Shown here piece by piece: positions 6,813 to 14,331 of a stretch of DNA of 19,891 nt. This stretch comes from CAZKMM01 sp964553915 (GTDB lineage: Bacteria; RBG-13-61-14; DRUE01): the NCBI GenBank assembly GCA_964553915.1, contig CAZKMM010000034.1, forward strand, positions 1 through 19,891, written 5' to 3'. The translations under genes were made by a program, and so were the position numbers. Below the pieces are notes generated by a model. The model searched no databases, was not told the DNA's origin, and saw nothing but the letters and a program-made list of their open reading frames with translations. Each line of letters starts with the position of its first letter. The first letter of the stretch is position 1.

Positions 6813-8116
6813 TTGCCTGAAACTCTTTTTTCTATTTCTTGTTTTACCCCACTGATATTAACCAGAGATTGACAACCCAGAAGGGCATATTCAAAAGTTG
6901 GCTCTATACGAAGCAGGGCACGAAGAAGCCAGCTCATTGCCCGCAGGTCTGCGGTAGAGCCATTAAAAATTAAAGTTTGATGATTTTCCTGCTGGAGTTG
7001 CCAGAAGCCTTCAATATTTCCAGCATTTTCTCGGGTAATCATCCATCTGGTAAAGTATGGGGGATCAAATTCGTATTCTGCTTCATAAGAATATCGGTAA
7101 TGAAATATTCCCAGGTCCATATCAATATCCCATCGGTATCTGGGGGCTTTTTCTCCTTTTCCCATAAATTCTACATTTTTTACTCCAGAGACAAATTCCG
7201 GATAAGAGGTAAAATCAGTAATCACTTCCCAGGCTTGAGAAACCGGCGCTTCAACAAGCGCACCTGCGGTAACATAAACCGTGGGACCTTCTTCTAAAAC
7301 CAGAAGTTTTCCCTGCTCAAGAATTTTTCCCAGACTCTCTGGGTCTTCCTTTAATACCTCTAAAATTGGGCGGTGAGCAGATTTCTCTTTCCGGAGAATT
7401 TTTCCTCCCTGCTGGCAATATCTTTTCTCTGCTTCCTTCTTGATTGCTTGCATAACCAAAGTAGCGGTGCTGACATTGGTCAGCCTTTCTAAAATTGGGT
7501 CTCGGGAATAGATTGCTCGCAGGAATCTGCTCCTGGGCTCAGAATAGACCGAATAAAAGCACATAGTTCTTTTTCCATCTTTGCTCGGGATCAGCTCGTA
7601 AAATCCCAGATTTTTTCCGAACTCTCCCCAGGCATAGCACCAGTCAGTCCGATAAGGTGGACGATGGTAATGATACACCCCATAATTGATTTTATAGCTG
7701 ATGATTGCCAGTCGGACATTGAGTTGATAGTCCACCTGATAGAGATTATCAGAGATTTTCTTTGCTTCAGTCTTTTCGGTCATTGGGACAAAATCCGGGT
7801 AATGGTCAAAATCGGTAACAGTCTGGAAAACCACCTCCACCGGCGCATCAATTAAAATCCCTGCCGCGCTCAGCCAGGGAATGCCCGGAGGATTATCATA
7901 AAAAATAATGACTTCTCCGATTTCCAGAAGATGCTCTAAAACCCCGGGGTCTGCTCCCTCGGGAAGGATATGCTGATTATAGGTAATATGCATTCGTTCT
8001 TTTATCTCTTTTTCATTTTTAGGAGCTGGAACAATTTCCGGCTCAGAAGAAAAAGCCAGAGAAGAAAAAAGCAAAAGCCCTGCTCCTAAAAAAATCCCTG
8101 CCCAAGATAATTTCAT
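6809..8116 (-). CDS. Exported protein with two tandem SRPBCC (START/polyketide-cyclase-like) domains
   Basis: A 435-residue protein with a Sec signal peptide (1-23; hydrophobic 5-22, likely cleavage near AFSS). Two related halves follow. The first is about 62-235, with ILIDAPVEVVFQTVTDFDHY at its first strand and helix; the second is about 263-430, with ALVEAPVSQAWEVITDFTSY at the equivalent place. Both match the SRPBCC/START fold, which forms a deep cavity for hydrophobic ligands such as lipids, isoprenoids or polyketides. Each half is introduced by a similar short strand pair (GEVIIFYDNPPG; GKLLVLEEGPTV), which supports an internal duplication. A periplasmic ligand-binding or carrier role is inferred. 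AGGAG seven bases before the ATG supports the start. The gap to the upstream deacetylase is 24 bases, and its stop overlaps the radical SAM start. Confidence 0.85.
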   Translation of the reverse strand: MKLSWAGIFLGAGLLLFSSLAFSSEPEIVPAPKNEKEIKERMHITYNQHILPEGADPGVLEHLLEIGEVIIFYDNPPGIPWLSAAGILIDAPVEVVFQTVTDFDHYPDFVPMTEKTEAKKISDNLYQVDYQLNVRLAIISYKINYGVYHYHRPPYRTDWCYAWGEFGKNLGFYELIPSKDGKRTMCFYSVYSEPRSRFLRAIYSRDPILERLTNVSTATLVMQAIKKEAEKRYCQQGGKILRKEKSAHRPILEVLKEDPESLGKILEQGKLLVLEEGPTVYVTAGALVEAPVSQAWEVITDFTSYPEFVSGVKNVEFMGKGEKAPRYRWDIDMDLGIFHYRYSYEAEYEFDPPYFTRWMITRENAGNIEGFWQLQQENHQTLIFNGSTADLRAMSWLLRALLRIEPTFEYALLGCQSLVNISGVKQEIEKRVSGK

Positions 8117-8140
8117 TTTTTACTCCTTTGACTTTGAAGG

Positions 8141-8947
8141 TTATTCTAATCCCATTTCTTTTATTGCCCGGATTATTTCTCCGCCGGCGATTTCGTGTCG
8201 GAATTCTTCCCCGTATTTATAGCCTGCCTTTTTCCCCACCTGCTCCGCATACATTTTTACCATTAAATCAATTACGCCCTGATAGTTGTTTCGGTCCAGA
8301 GTCTTGGCAAGGTTGGGAGCAACTCCAGTAGCTTCCAGGGCGAGTTTCATCTCATCAATGGTCAGCTTCATCTGGCTATCGTGGGCGCAGAGAGCTTGAA
8401 TTTTTTGGTCAATAAAATCTGTAATATCAATGACCGTATCCGCATAAACCGGAGCTTTGGCAAAGTAATAACACTCTGCTACCTGATGCGGTTTAAGTCC
8501 CTCATCTAAGTGTTCAGGATGGAATTTGGGATTCTGGGCAAAGCTTACCGCTTCCACCGCAGCCATTGCTACCATCCGATGGTCTGGATGGGGCTCAAAC
8601 GGAGCCCAGGGGTCAAAGGTAAAGACAATTTTCGGCTGATACTGGCGAATCAGGCGAATGAATTTTTCCCGAAGCTCATTTAAGGGATAATCACTCAGCA
8701 TCCCGTCCGGATAGCGGAGGAAAATAACCTCTTTTTTCCCCAGAATTTCTCCAGCTTTTTTCGCCTCCTCCTCGCTCTGCTTGACCAGAGTTTGAGAATC
8801 CAGCTCATAGCTTCCTCTCTGGTTATCGGTGGTAATCACCTCATAAATTTCCCAGCCCTGGCTGGCAAATTTAGCAATGGTTCCGCCGGCTAAAAATTCT
8901 GTGTCATCTGCGTGTGCCACCAGGATTAAAATTACTTTCTCGCCCAT
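8141..8947 (-). CDS. PIG-L (LmbE-like) family metal-dependent deacetylase
   Basis: A 268-residue cytoplasmic protein of the PIG-L/LmbE family, which removes N-acetyl or similar acyl groups from amino-sugars (for example in mycothiol, bacillithiol and GPI precursors). The zinc site is visible: H12, D14 and D15 in VAHADDTEF, then H120, D122 and H123 in EPHPDHRM. H189 in CAHDSQM may complete the active site. The usual AHPDDE signature is altered to AHADDTE, so Ala replaces Pro and the glutamate is displaced by one residue. The Shine-Dalgarno AAGGAGG overlaps the stop of the upstream isomerase gene, which implies tight coupling. The neighbours contain no recognisable glycosyltransferase or thiol-ligase partner, so thiol-cofactor biosynthesis is not supported by context. 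The substrate is unknown. Confidence 0.92.
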   Translation of the reverse strand: MGEKVILILVAHADDTEFLAGGTIAKFASQGWEIYEVITTDNQRGSYELDSQTLVKQSEEEAKKAGEILGKKEVIFLRYPDGMLSDYPLNELREKFIRLIRQYQPKIVFTFDPWAPFEPHPDHRMVAMAAVEAVSFAQNPKFHPEHLDEGLKPHQVAECYYFAKAPVYADTVIDITDFIDQKIQALCAHDSQMKLTIDEMKLALEATGVAPNLAKTLDRNNYQGVIDLMVKMYAEQVGKKAGYKYGEEFRHEIAGGEIIRAIKEMGLE

Positions 8948-8957
8948 TTCTTCCTCC

Positions 8958-9779
8958 TTAGCTGGTAAGATGCTTTTGGAGAAATCTCACTGCCTTTGGC
9001 ACCTCATCGCCTGGCTCCGCTCCTTCATATTCTATGGACAGATAACCAGCCCAGCCCCGGCTCTTGAGCAAAGATAAAATCTTTAACCAGTCCTGCTTTA
9101 AATCTCCGCTTTCCTCATCCACCTGATAAAATTTGGCGTGAATAATTTTAGCATATTCCAGAGCCTGCTCCAACGCGGAAAAACCGTTGCTCTCCGAAGT
9201 ATCAACCAGGTAATCTCCAGTATCCAGACAAACCCGGAGCCAGGGAGAATTTACCTGCCGGAGAATCTTTAATAAGTCATCCACGGTTTTGGTAAAGCCC
9301 AGATGATTATGATTCTCCAGAGCCAGCACCACCCCGGATTTTTCCGCTTTTTCTGAGAGATGAGCAATTCGTTCAATCATCTCCTGCCAGAGTCGGGATT
9401 TTTCCTGCTCATATTTTTCTGGATTCTGTTCCCCGGGCCAGCCAGCAAATATCCGAAGAGTATCAGTTCCAAACCAGCGGGCAAGCTCTATCCACTTATC
9501 AACCAGCTTTTCATTTTCCTCCCTGGCTTTAAGCTCTGCCTTTCCAAAATCATTGCTTACTGAACAGCAGGCAACTTCAAGACCGAGCTGGGCGAGCTGA
9601 TTTTTGAGCTGGTCTAGGTAATCTTTGTTCAGGCTGGGGAAATGAATATCCAGAAGCTCCACTCCATCCAGTCTTAATTGCTGGCAGAGTTCAATCCACT
9701 TTTTTTGAGTTAATTCCCCAGAAGAAATCAGGGGATGATAAGACCAGCTACTCATTGAAAGTTTGAACTGGCTGGACAT
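8958..9779 (-). CDS. Sugar phosphate isomerase/epimerase-like TIM-barrel protein (AP endonuclease 2/xylose isomerase-like)
   Basis: A 273-residue protein of the xylose-isomerase-like TIM-barrel superfamily. Conserved metal-site residues occur at the expected strand ends: E155 in LALENHNHLG, D186 in VCLDTGDYL, H214 in IIHAKFYQVD and E250 in YLSIEYEG. Family members isomerise or epimerise sugars, inositols or related polyols, and some act as dehydratases. The cysteine-rich strand EVACCSVSNDF and the loop WPGEQNPEKYEQ are typical of the sugar-phosphate isomerase/epimerase subgroup. It is the first gene of the four-gene operon and is followed after 10 bases by the deacetylase, so its product may feed the same pathway. 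No Shine-Dalgarno sequence precedes ATG 9779. A second in-frame Met at residue 9 is possible but also lacks one. Confidence 0.88.
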   Translation of the reverse strand: MSSQFKLSMSSWSYHPLISSGELTQKKWIELCQQLRLDGVELLDIHFPSLNKDYLDQLKNQLAQLGLEVACCSVSNDFGKAELKAREENEKLVDKWIELARWFGTDTLRIFAGWPGEQNPEKYEQEKSRLWQEMIERIAHLSEKAEKSGVVLALENHNHLGFTKTVDDLLKILRQVNSPWLRVCLDTGDYLVDTSESNGFSALEQALEYAKIIHAKFYQVDEESGDLKQDWLKILSLLKSRGWAGYLSIEYEGAEPGDEVPKAVRFLQKHLTS

Positions 9780-9794
9780 CAGTGGTGCTTAAAA

Positions 9795-9821
9795 ATTATC
9801 TTAATTCTGAAAGAAAATCAA
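9795..9821 (-). promoter_or_regulatory. Candidate promoter for the isomerase/deacetylase/SRPBCC/radical SAM operon
   Basis: On the minus strand TTGATT (9821-9816) and GATAAT (9800-9795) are separated by 15 bases, shorter than ideal. GATAAT ends 15 bases before the ATG at 9779, so the leader would be about eight bases and contain no ribosome site. Confidence 0.33.
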
Positions 9822-9832
9822 CCGATTTTTGC

Positions 9833-9843
9833 CCAATAATTGG
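9833..9843. repeat. Perfect 11-base palindrome CCAAT-A-ATTGG between divergent genes
   Basis: This small dyad sits in the 141-base gap between the isomerase operon and clpB, between the two candidate promoters. It could be a regulator site, but it is short. The rest of the gap (9780-9920) is AT-rich with no CIRCE element, small gene or terminator that I can see. Confidence 0.2.
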
Positions 9844-9863
9844 AATTTTCTTAAAAAATCCTC

Positions 9864-9891
9864 TTGCCAGCCCCGGATTGATGATTAAATT
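9864..9891 (+). promoter_or_regulatory. Candidate promoter for clpB
   Basis: TTGCCA (9864-9869) is followed after 16 bases by TAAATT (9886-9891). An overlapping extended form is TGA-TTAAAT (9882-9890). The start point would fall near 9898, giving a leader of about 22 bases that contains GGGAGG before the ATG. No clear heat-shock element is visible. Confidence 0.35.
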
Positions 9892-9920
9892 TTTAATGGC
9901 AAAAATTTGGGAGGTAGAAA

Positions 9921-12539
9921 ATGATTCGCTGGGATAAATTTACTGTGATGAGTCAGGAGGCGCTTCAGTTGGCGCACAAACTGGCTCAGGAGCGAGAGCA
10001 TCAGCAGATAGATGTAGAGCATCTGCTTCTGGCAATGCTTAACCAGGAGCAGGGACTGGCTCCCGGCATTTTAGAGAAGCTGGGAGTTAAATTGGATTTG
10101 CTCAAGAGCGAGCTGGAACAGGCTTTAAGCAGAATTCCTCAGGTTAAAGGGATTACTTCAGACCAGATGTATATCTCTTCCCGCCTGAGCCAGGTTCTGG
10201 AACAGGCTCAAGCCGAGGCGGAGAGGCTTCAGGACCAGTATGTAAGTGCGGAGCATATTCTTCTGGCAATCTGTGATGATTCTGGAGAGGCGGGAAGAAT
10301 TTTTAAAGAGCAGGGAGTAGGCAAAGATAAAATTTTTCAGGCGCTTCGGGAGATTCGCGGTTCCCAGCGGATTACTGACCCGAATCCGGAGCAGAAATAT
10401 CAGGCACTCAAGCAGTATGGCAAGGATTTAACCGAGCTGGCAAGAAAAGGTAAGCTTGACCCGGTGATTGGCAGGGATGAGGAAATTCGCCGGGTAATGC
10501 AGGTTCTTTCCCGCCGGACCAAAAACAATCCGGTTTTAATTGGAGAGCCGGGAGTGGGTAAAACCGCAATTGTGGAAGGATTGGCGCAGAGGATTGCTTC
10601 GGGTGATGTTCCAGAGGGCTTGAAAAACAAGCGGATTATCCAGCTGGATATGGGGGCTTTAGTTGCCGGCACCAAATATCGGGGAGAATTTGAAGACCGT
10701 TTAAAGGCAGTTCTGCGGGAGATTGCGGAGAGAGAAGGCGAGATAATTCTTTTTATAGATGAGCTTCATACCATTGTCGGAGCCGGTGCGGCCGAAGGAG
10801 CCATAGATGCGTCCAATATGCTCAAGCCTGCTTTAGCCCGGGGAGAGCTTCGCTGTATTGGTGCCACTACTCTAGATGAATACCGAAAGCACATAGAAAA
10901 AGACCCGGCACTGGAGCGCCGTTTCCAGCCGGTTTATGTCTCAGAGCCTACGGTGGAAGAAACCATTTCCATCCTTCGGGGCTTGAAGGAAAAATATGAG
11001 ATTCATCACGGGGTAAGGATTCAGGATTCTGCCCTGGTCTCAGCCGCGGTGCTTTCTCATCGCTATATTACTGACCGGTTCCTTCCAGATAAAGCCATAG
11101 ACCTGATTGATGAATCGGCAAGCAGACTCAGGATTGAAATTGACAGTATGCCTGAAGAGATTGATGAGCTGGAAAGAAAAATCATTCAACTGGAGGTGGA
11201 AAGAGAGGCACTCCGCAAGGAAAAAGACCCGGCAAGCAAAGAACGGCTGGAGAGCCTAGAAAAGGAAATTGCTGAACTTCGGGAAAAGTCTGACCAGCTC
11301 AAAGCTAAATGGCAGAAAGAAAAAGAGGTTATTCAGAAGATTCGCCAGCTTAAAGAGGAGATTGACCAGCTTCATATTCAGGAGGCGCAGGCGGAGCGGG
11401 AGGGAGATTATAACAGAGCCGCGGAGATTCGCTTTGGCAGGATTCCTGAGCTGGAAAAACAACTGCAAAAAGCTCAGGAGAGACTGGCAGAGATTCAAAA
11501 AGATGGAAAGATGCTCAAGGAAGAGGTGGAGCCAGAAGATATTGCTGAGATTGTTTCTCGCTGGACTGGTATCCCGGTTTCCAGGATGCTGGAGAGCGAA
11601 AAAGAAAAGCTCCTTAAAATGGAAGAGAGGATGGCTCAGCGGGTGGTGGGTCAGGACCAGGCTCTTCAGGCAGTGGCAAATGCGATTCGCCGGGCAAGAA
11701 GTGGTCTGGCAGACCCGAATCGTCCGATTGGTTCTTTTATCTTCCTGGGTCCTACCGGGGTAGGAAAGACTGAGACCGCAAGGGCTTTGGCAGAATTCCT
11801 CTTTGATGATGAGCAAAATATGGTTCGGATTGATATGAGCGAGTTTATGGAGAAGCACTCGGTTTCCCGCTTAATCGGTGCTCCTCCCGGATATGTGGGC
11901 TATGAAGAAGGAGGCTATTTAACTGAGGCAATCCGGAGGAGACCTTATTCAGTGGTGCTATTTGATGAGATTGAAAAGGCACATCCTGAGGTCTTTAATC
12001 TCCTGCTCCAGATTCTTGATGACGGCAGACTGACCGATGGTCACGGTAGAACCGTGGATTTCAAAAATACTGTGATTATTATGACCTCTAACATTGGCAC
12101 CGAATACATTCAGCAGGTAACCGAGCAGAACTTTGAGCGGGTAAGAGAGCAGGTAATAACAGAACTTCGGCGGTATTTCAAGCCGGAATTTCTCAACCGG
12201 GTGGATGATATAATTATCTTCCGCTCTCTCACCAAAGAGCATATCTTCAAGATTATTGACATCCAGCTTGCCCGAATCCAGAAGCGTCTGGAAGAGAGAA
12301 AGCTCGGTCTGGAGCTCAGCCAGCCGGCGAAGGAGTTCCTGGCAGAAGTGGGTTATGACCCGCAGTTTGGTGCTCGTCCGCTAAGAAGAGCAATTGAAAA
12401 ACATCTTTTAGACCCGCTGGCAAAGGAGATTTTAGAAGGAAAGTATCTGGAGGGAGACACCATCTGGGTAGATGCGGATGAGCAGGGGCTGATTTTCCAG
12501 AAAAAAGCAGAAGAGAGCTCTGCTCAGGTAGCTAATTAA
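9921..12539 (+). CDS. clpB: ATP-dependent protein disaggregase ClpB
   Basis: An 872-residue AAA+ chaperone that works with DnaK/DnaJ/GrpE to pull proteins out of aggregates. In order: two N-domain Clp repeats (about 4-145); AAA1 with Walker A GEPGVGKT (208-215), pore loop TKYRGE (251-256), Walker B ILFIDE (276-281) and arginine fingers in ERRF (332-335); a long coiled-coil middle domain (about 408-530); and AAA2 with Walker A GPTGVGKT (610-617), pore GYVG (657-660) and Walker B VVLFDE (678-683), then the C-terminal D2-small domain. The full-length middle domain and the absence of a ClpP-binding IGF/IGL loop distinguish it from ClpA and ClpC. Length is normal for ClpB. GGGAGG nine bases upstream fixes the start. 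It is probably transcribed alone. Confidence 0.98.
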   Translation: MIRWDKFTVMSQEALQLAHKLAQEREHQQIDVEHLLLAMLNQEQGLAPGILEKLGVKLDLLKSELEQALSRIPQVKGITSDQMYISSRLSQVLEQAQAEAERLQDQYVSAEHILLAICDDSGEAGRIFKEQGVGKDKIFQALREIRGSQRITDPNPEQKYQALKQYGKDLTELARKGKLDPVIGRDEEIRRVMQVLSRRTKNNPVLIGEPGVGKTAIVEGLAQRIASGDVPEGLKNKRIIQLDMGALVAGTKYRGEFEDRLKAVLREIAEREGEIILFIDELHTIVGAGAAEGAIDASNMLKPALARGELRCIGATTLDEYRKHIEKDPALERRFQPVYVSEPTVEETISILRGLKEKYEIHHGVRIQDSALVSAAVLSHRYITDRFLPDKAIDLIDESASRLRIEIDSMPEEIDELERKIIQLEVEREALRKEKDPASKERLESLEKEIAELREKSDQLKAKWQKEKEVIQKIRQLKEEIDQLHIQEAQAEREGDYNRAAEIRFGRIPELEKQLQKAQERLAEIQKDGKMLKEEVEPEDIAEIVSRWTGIPVSRMLESEKEKLLKMEERMAQRVVGQDQALQAVANAIRRARSGLADPNRPIGSFIFLGPTGVGKTETARALAEFLFDDEQNMVRIDMSEFMEKHSVSRLIGAPPGYVGYEEGGYLTEAIRRRPYSVVLFDEIEKAHPEVFNLLLQILDDGRLTDGHGRTVDFKNTVIIMTSNIGTEYIQQVTEQNFERVREQVITELRRYFKPEFLNRVDDIIIFRSLTKEHIFKIIDIQLARIQKRLEERKLGLELSQPAKEFLAEVGYDPQFGARPLRRAIEKHLLDPLAKEILEGKYLEGDTIWVDADEQGLIFQKKAEESSAQVAN

Positions 12540-12566
12540 AATATCTGAGATTATATCCGAATAATA

Positions 12567-12575
12567 TGGTATAAT
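12567..12575 (+). promoter_or_regulatory. Extended -10 promoter for the lipoprotein gene pair
   Basis: TG-G-TATAAT is a perfect -10 hexamer with the extended TGN motif, 24 bases before the ATG at 12600. The -35 position at 17-base spacing (GAGATT) is poor, as extended -10 promoters allow. AGGAGG (12587-12592) lies between it and the start codon. Confidence 0.5.
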
Positions 12576-12599
12576 CCTACAAAACAGGAGGGATGAAAA

Positions 12600-13628
12600 A
12601 TGAGGAGGGGTTTATTTTTTCTCGGCTTGGTTTTTTTAACAATCAGCCTGGGAATCTCTGGTTGCAAAAAGAAACTGACTCCAGGAGAGATTGCTCAGAA
12701 CCTGAACACCGCTTTTGTCCTTAAAGAGCACCAGGCTCCGGTTTATTGTGTTGACTATCATCCGGAAGGAAAGATGTTTGCCAGCGGAGATGCTAAAGGA
12801 AAGGTAATTTTGTGGAATCCAGAAAACGGCGAAAAGCTGGGAGAGTTTAATTTCCATAATATCCTGCTTTTTGCCTTAAAGTTTTCTCCTGATGGCAGGT
12901 ATCTGGCAGTTGGGGGAAAAGGACGCTCCATAATGCTTTTTGATACCGAGCAAATGAAGGTTTACACCAGTTTTTCTGCCAATACTGATTGGATAATGAG
13001 TCTGAGCTGGATAGATGATAAAATTCTTGCCAGTGCTTCCTGTGCCAGTTTGGACCCGCATCATATCTGCACCGCTGGAGAAATAGCATTCTGGCAACTG
13101 GAGAAGAGCCCGGAGCTTATCCAAAAAGTCTCGGTTCATAAAGATTGGGTTAAAGCTCTTTCTACAAGCGGAGATGGTCGCTGGCTGGCAAGCGGAGGAG
13201 CAGACCGGGTGATAAATCTTTACGACATAAAGTTAAAAAAATTACTTAAATCTGTCAAAGGGCATGAGCATAAAATCAGTGCTTTAAGTTTTTTGGGGAA
13301 AGATTCAAAACATCTGGTTTCTGCTGGGTTTGATGGCGCGGTTTTGGTCTGGAAAATTCCGGATGGCAAACTGGTCAAGCGTCTGGGAAGGGATCTGGGG
13401 GAGATTTATGCTTTAGCGGTTGACCGGGAGGGGAAATTGATAGCCTGCGGAGGAAGGGAACAAAAGGTCTGGCTCTGGGAGGCAAGTTCCGGGAAAAAGC
13501 TCCGGGAGATAACCGGATTTGATAATTATATCTCTTCTCTGGCTTTCAGCCCGGATGCCAAAGTATTGGTAGTGGGACTTTATGAGCCCAAAGTGGTGGT
13601 TTTAAAGGCAGAGGCGAAAAAAGAATAG
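12600..13628 (+). CDS. WD40 beta-propeller lipoprotein
   Basis: A 342-residue secreted lipoprotein. Residues 1-21 are a lipoprotein signal ending in GISG before the lipidated C22. The rest reads as seven WD40-like repeats, enough for one closed propeller: each has a pattern such as VYCVDYHPEGKMFASGDAKG or ISALSFLGKDSKHLVSAGFD and usually ends in a W- or Y-containing strand (VILWNP, INLYDI, VLVWKI, VWLWEA). The third blade carries an insertion with two cysteines (SASCASLDPHHICTAGE) that could form a disulfide in the periplasm. Such propellers are protein-binding platforms; no catalytic residues are visible. AGGAGG before the ATG supports the start. The LPP20-family lipoprotein follows after nine bases, so the two may act together at the cell envelope. 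Confidence 0.9.
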   Translation: MRRGLFFLGLVFLTISLGISGCKKKLTPGEIAQNLNTAFVLKEHQAPVYCVDYHPEGKMFASGDAKGKVILWNPENGEKLGEFNFHNILLFALKFSPDGRYLAVGGKGRSIMLFDTEQMKVYTSFSANTDWIMSLSWIDDKILASASCASLDPHHICTAGEIAFWQLEKSPELIQKVSVHKDWVKALSTSGDGRWLASGGADRVINLYDIKLKKLLKSVKGHEHKISALSFLGKDSKHLVSAGFDGAVLVWKIPDGKLVKRLGRDLGEIYALAVDREGKLIACGGREQKVWLWEASSGKKLREITGFDNYISSLAFSPDAKVLVVGLYEPKVVVLKAEAKKE

Positions 13629-13637
13629 GAGGCAGGG

Positions 13638-14240
13638 ATGAAGAAAAAATTTTACCTCGCTCCTGTGGTGATACTGTCCAGCTTTTTAATCTTTTTTGCC
13701 TGTGGCAAGAAGAGACCCAAACTAACTGACCAGTCCAGCATTTCCGGGAGTAAGACCGAGCCTGCCTGGGTGACCAGATGTGCCGGGGCTTTTGAGGATG
13801 CGGGCAAAGAAGCTTTTTATGGCTGTGGTGTAGCGAGCGGAATTGAGAATCGGGCACTTCAGATTCAAACCGCGGATGCCCGAGCCCGGGCAGATTTAGC
13901 CAAAGCCATAGATACCTATGTTGCCAGCTTTTTCAAAGATTATCTTTCCAGTGCCGGGCTCAGTCAGGAAGCTGGACTAACCGAGATAGAAGAAAAACAA
14001 TTTATTGAGAGTATTACCAAGGAAATCACCGAGGTTTCGCTTTATGGCGTGCAGATTCTTGACCGCTGGCGAGCTCCAGATGGAACTCTTTATTCTCTGG
14101 CAAGGGTGAGTTTTGAAAATGTGGCTCAGAGTATGAAAAAAGCGATGAGTGAGCGGGCAAAAGAGCTGAAGCTGGAAGCAGACCGGGCCTTAGAGGAGCT
14201 GGACCGCCAGCTGGAGAAAAGAAAACAGAGCGGAAAATAA
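13638..14240 (+). CDS. LPP20-family lipoprotein
   Basis: A 200-residue lipoprotein. The signal (1-21) ends in LIFFA before the lipidated C22. The LPP20-type domain follows: PAWVTRCAGAF, a glycine-rich FYGCGVASG, then a helix (QTADARARADLAKAIDTYV) typical of this envelope family, first known from Helicobacter. A conserved strand VQILDRWRAPDGTLYSLARV and a C-terminal charged helix, probably coiled coil (about 160-198), complete it. The function of LPP20 proteins is poorly known; they are outer-membrane associated. AGGAGG lies six bases before the ATG, and the gene follows the WD40 lipoprotein directly. A strong terminator ends the unit. Confidence 0.85.
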   Translation: MKKKFYLAPVVILSSFLIFFACGKKRPKLTDQSSISGSKTEPAWVTRCAGAFEDAGKEAFYGCGVASGIENRALQIQTADARARADLAKAIDTYVASFFKDYLSSAGLSQEAGLTEIEEKQFIESITKEITEVSLYGVQILDRWRAPDGTLYSLARVSFENVAQSMKKAMSERAKELKLEADRALEELDRQLEKRKQSGK

Positions 14241-14260
14241 TTTTAAAGCTTGTGGATTTT

Positions 14261-14291
14261 AAAAGAAGCCCGGTTTTCGGGCTTCTTTTTT
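14261..14291 (+). terminator. Intrinsic terminator after the LPP20 gene
   Basis: A perfect 12-base inverted repeat, AAAAGAAGCCCG (14261-14272) and CGGGCTTCTTTT (14278-14289), has a five-base loop and runs into a T tract. It begins 21 bases after the LPP20 stop and closes the lipoprotein unit. The A-rich left edge makes weaker action in the other direction possible. Confidence 0.92.
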
Positions 14292-14295
14292 ATTT

Positions 14296-14324
14296 TTGAA
14301 TCTTATTAAATAATCTGACATAAT
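14296..14324 (+). promoter_or_regulatory. Candidate leaderless promoter for the 14332 operon
   Basis: TTGAAT (14296-14301), an exact 17-base spacer and CATAAT (14319-14324) with an extended TGA immediately upstream make a good promoter right after the terminator. Only seven bases separate the -10 hexamer from the ATG at 14332, so transcription should begin at or next to the start codon. Confidence 0.55.
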
Positions 14325-14331
14325 TTCTGAT

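Noticed and set aside
8141..9779. Bacillithiol or mycothiol biosynthesis
   Set aside because: A PIG-L deacetylase alone is not enough; no glycosyltransferase (BshA/MshA) or cysteine ligase (BshC/MshC) is present.
9780..9920. Heat-shock control (CIRCE or sigma-32 type) upstream of clpB
   Set aside because: No TTAGCACTC-N9-GAGTGCTAA and no convincing sigma-32 -35/-10 pair; only a generic promoter candidate fits.
11256..11858. Minus-strand open frame of 200 codons inside clpB
   Set aside because: It is antisense to a fully conserved ClpB region, has no ribosome site and gives a Leu/Phe/Asn-rich translation without a recognisable domain.
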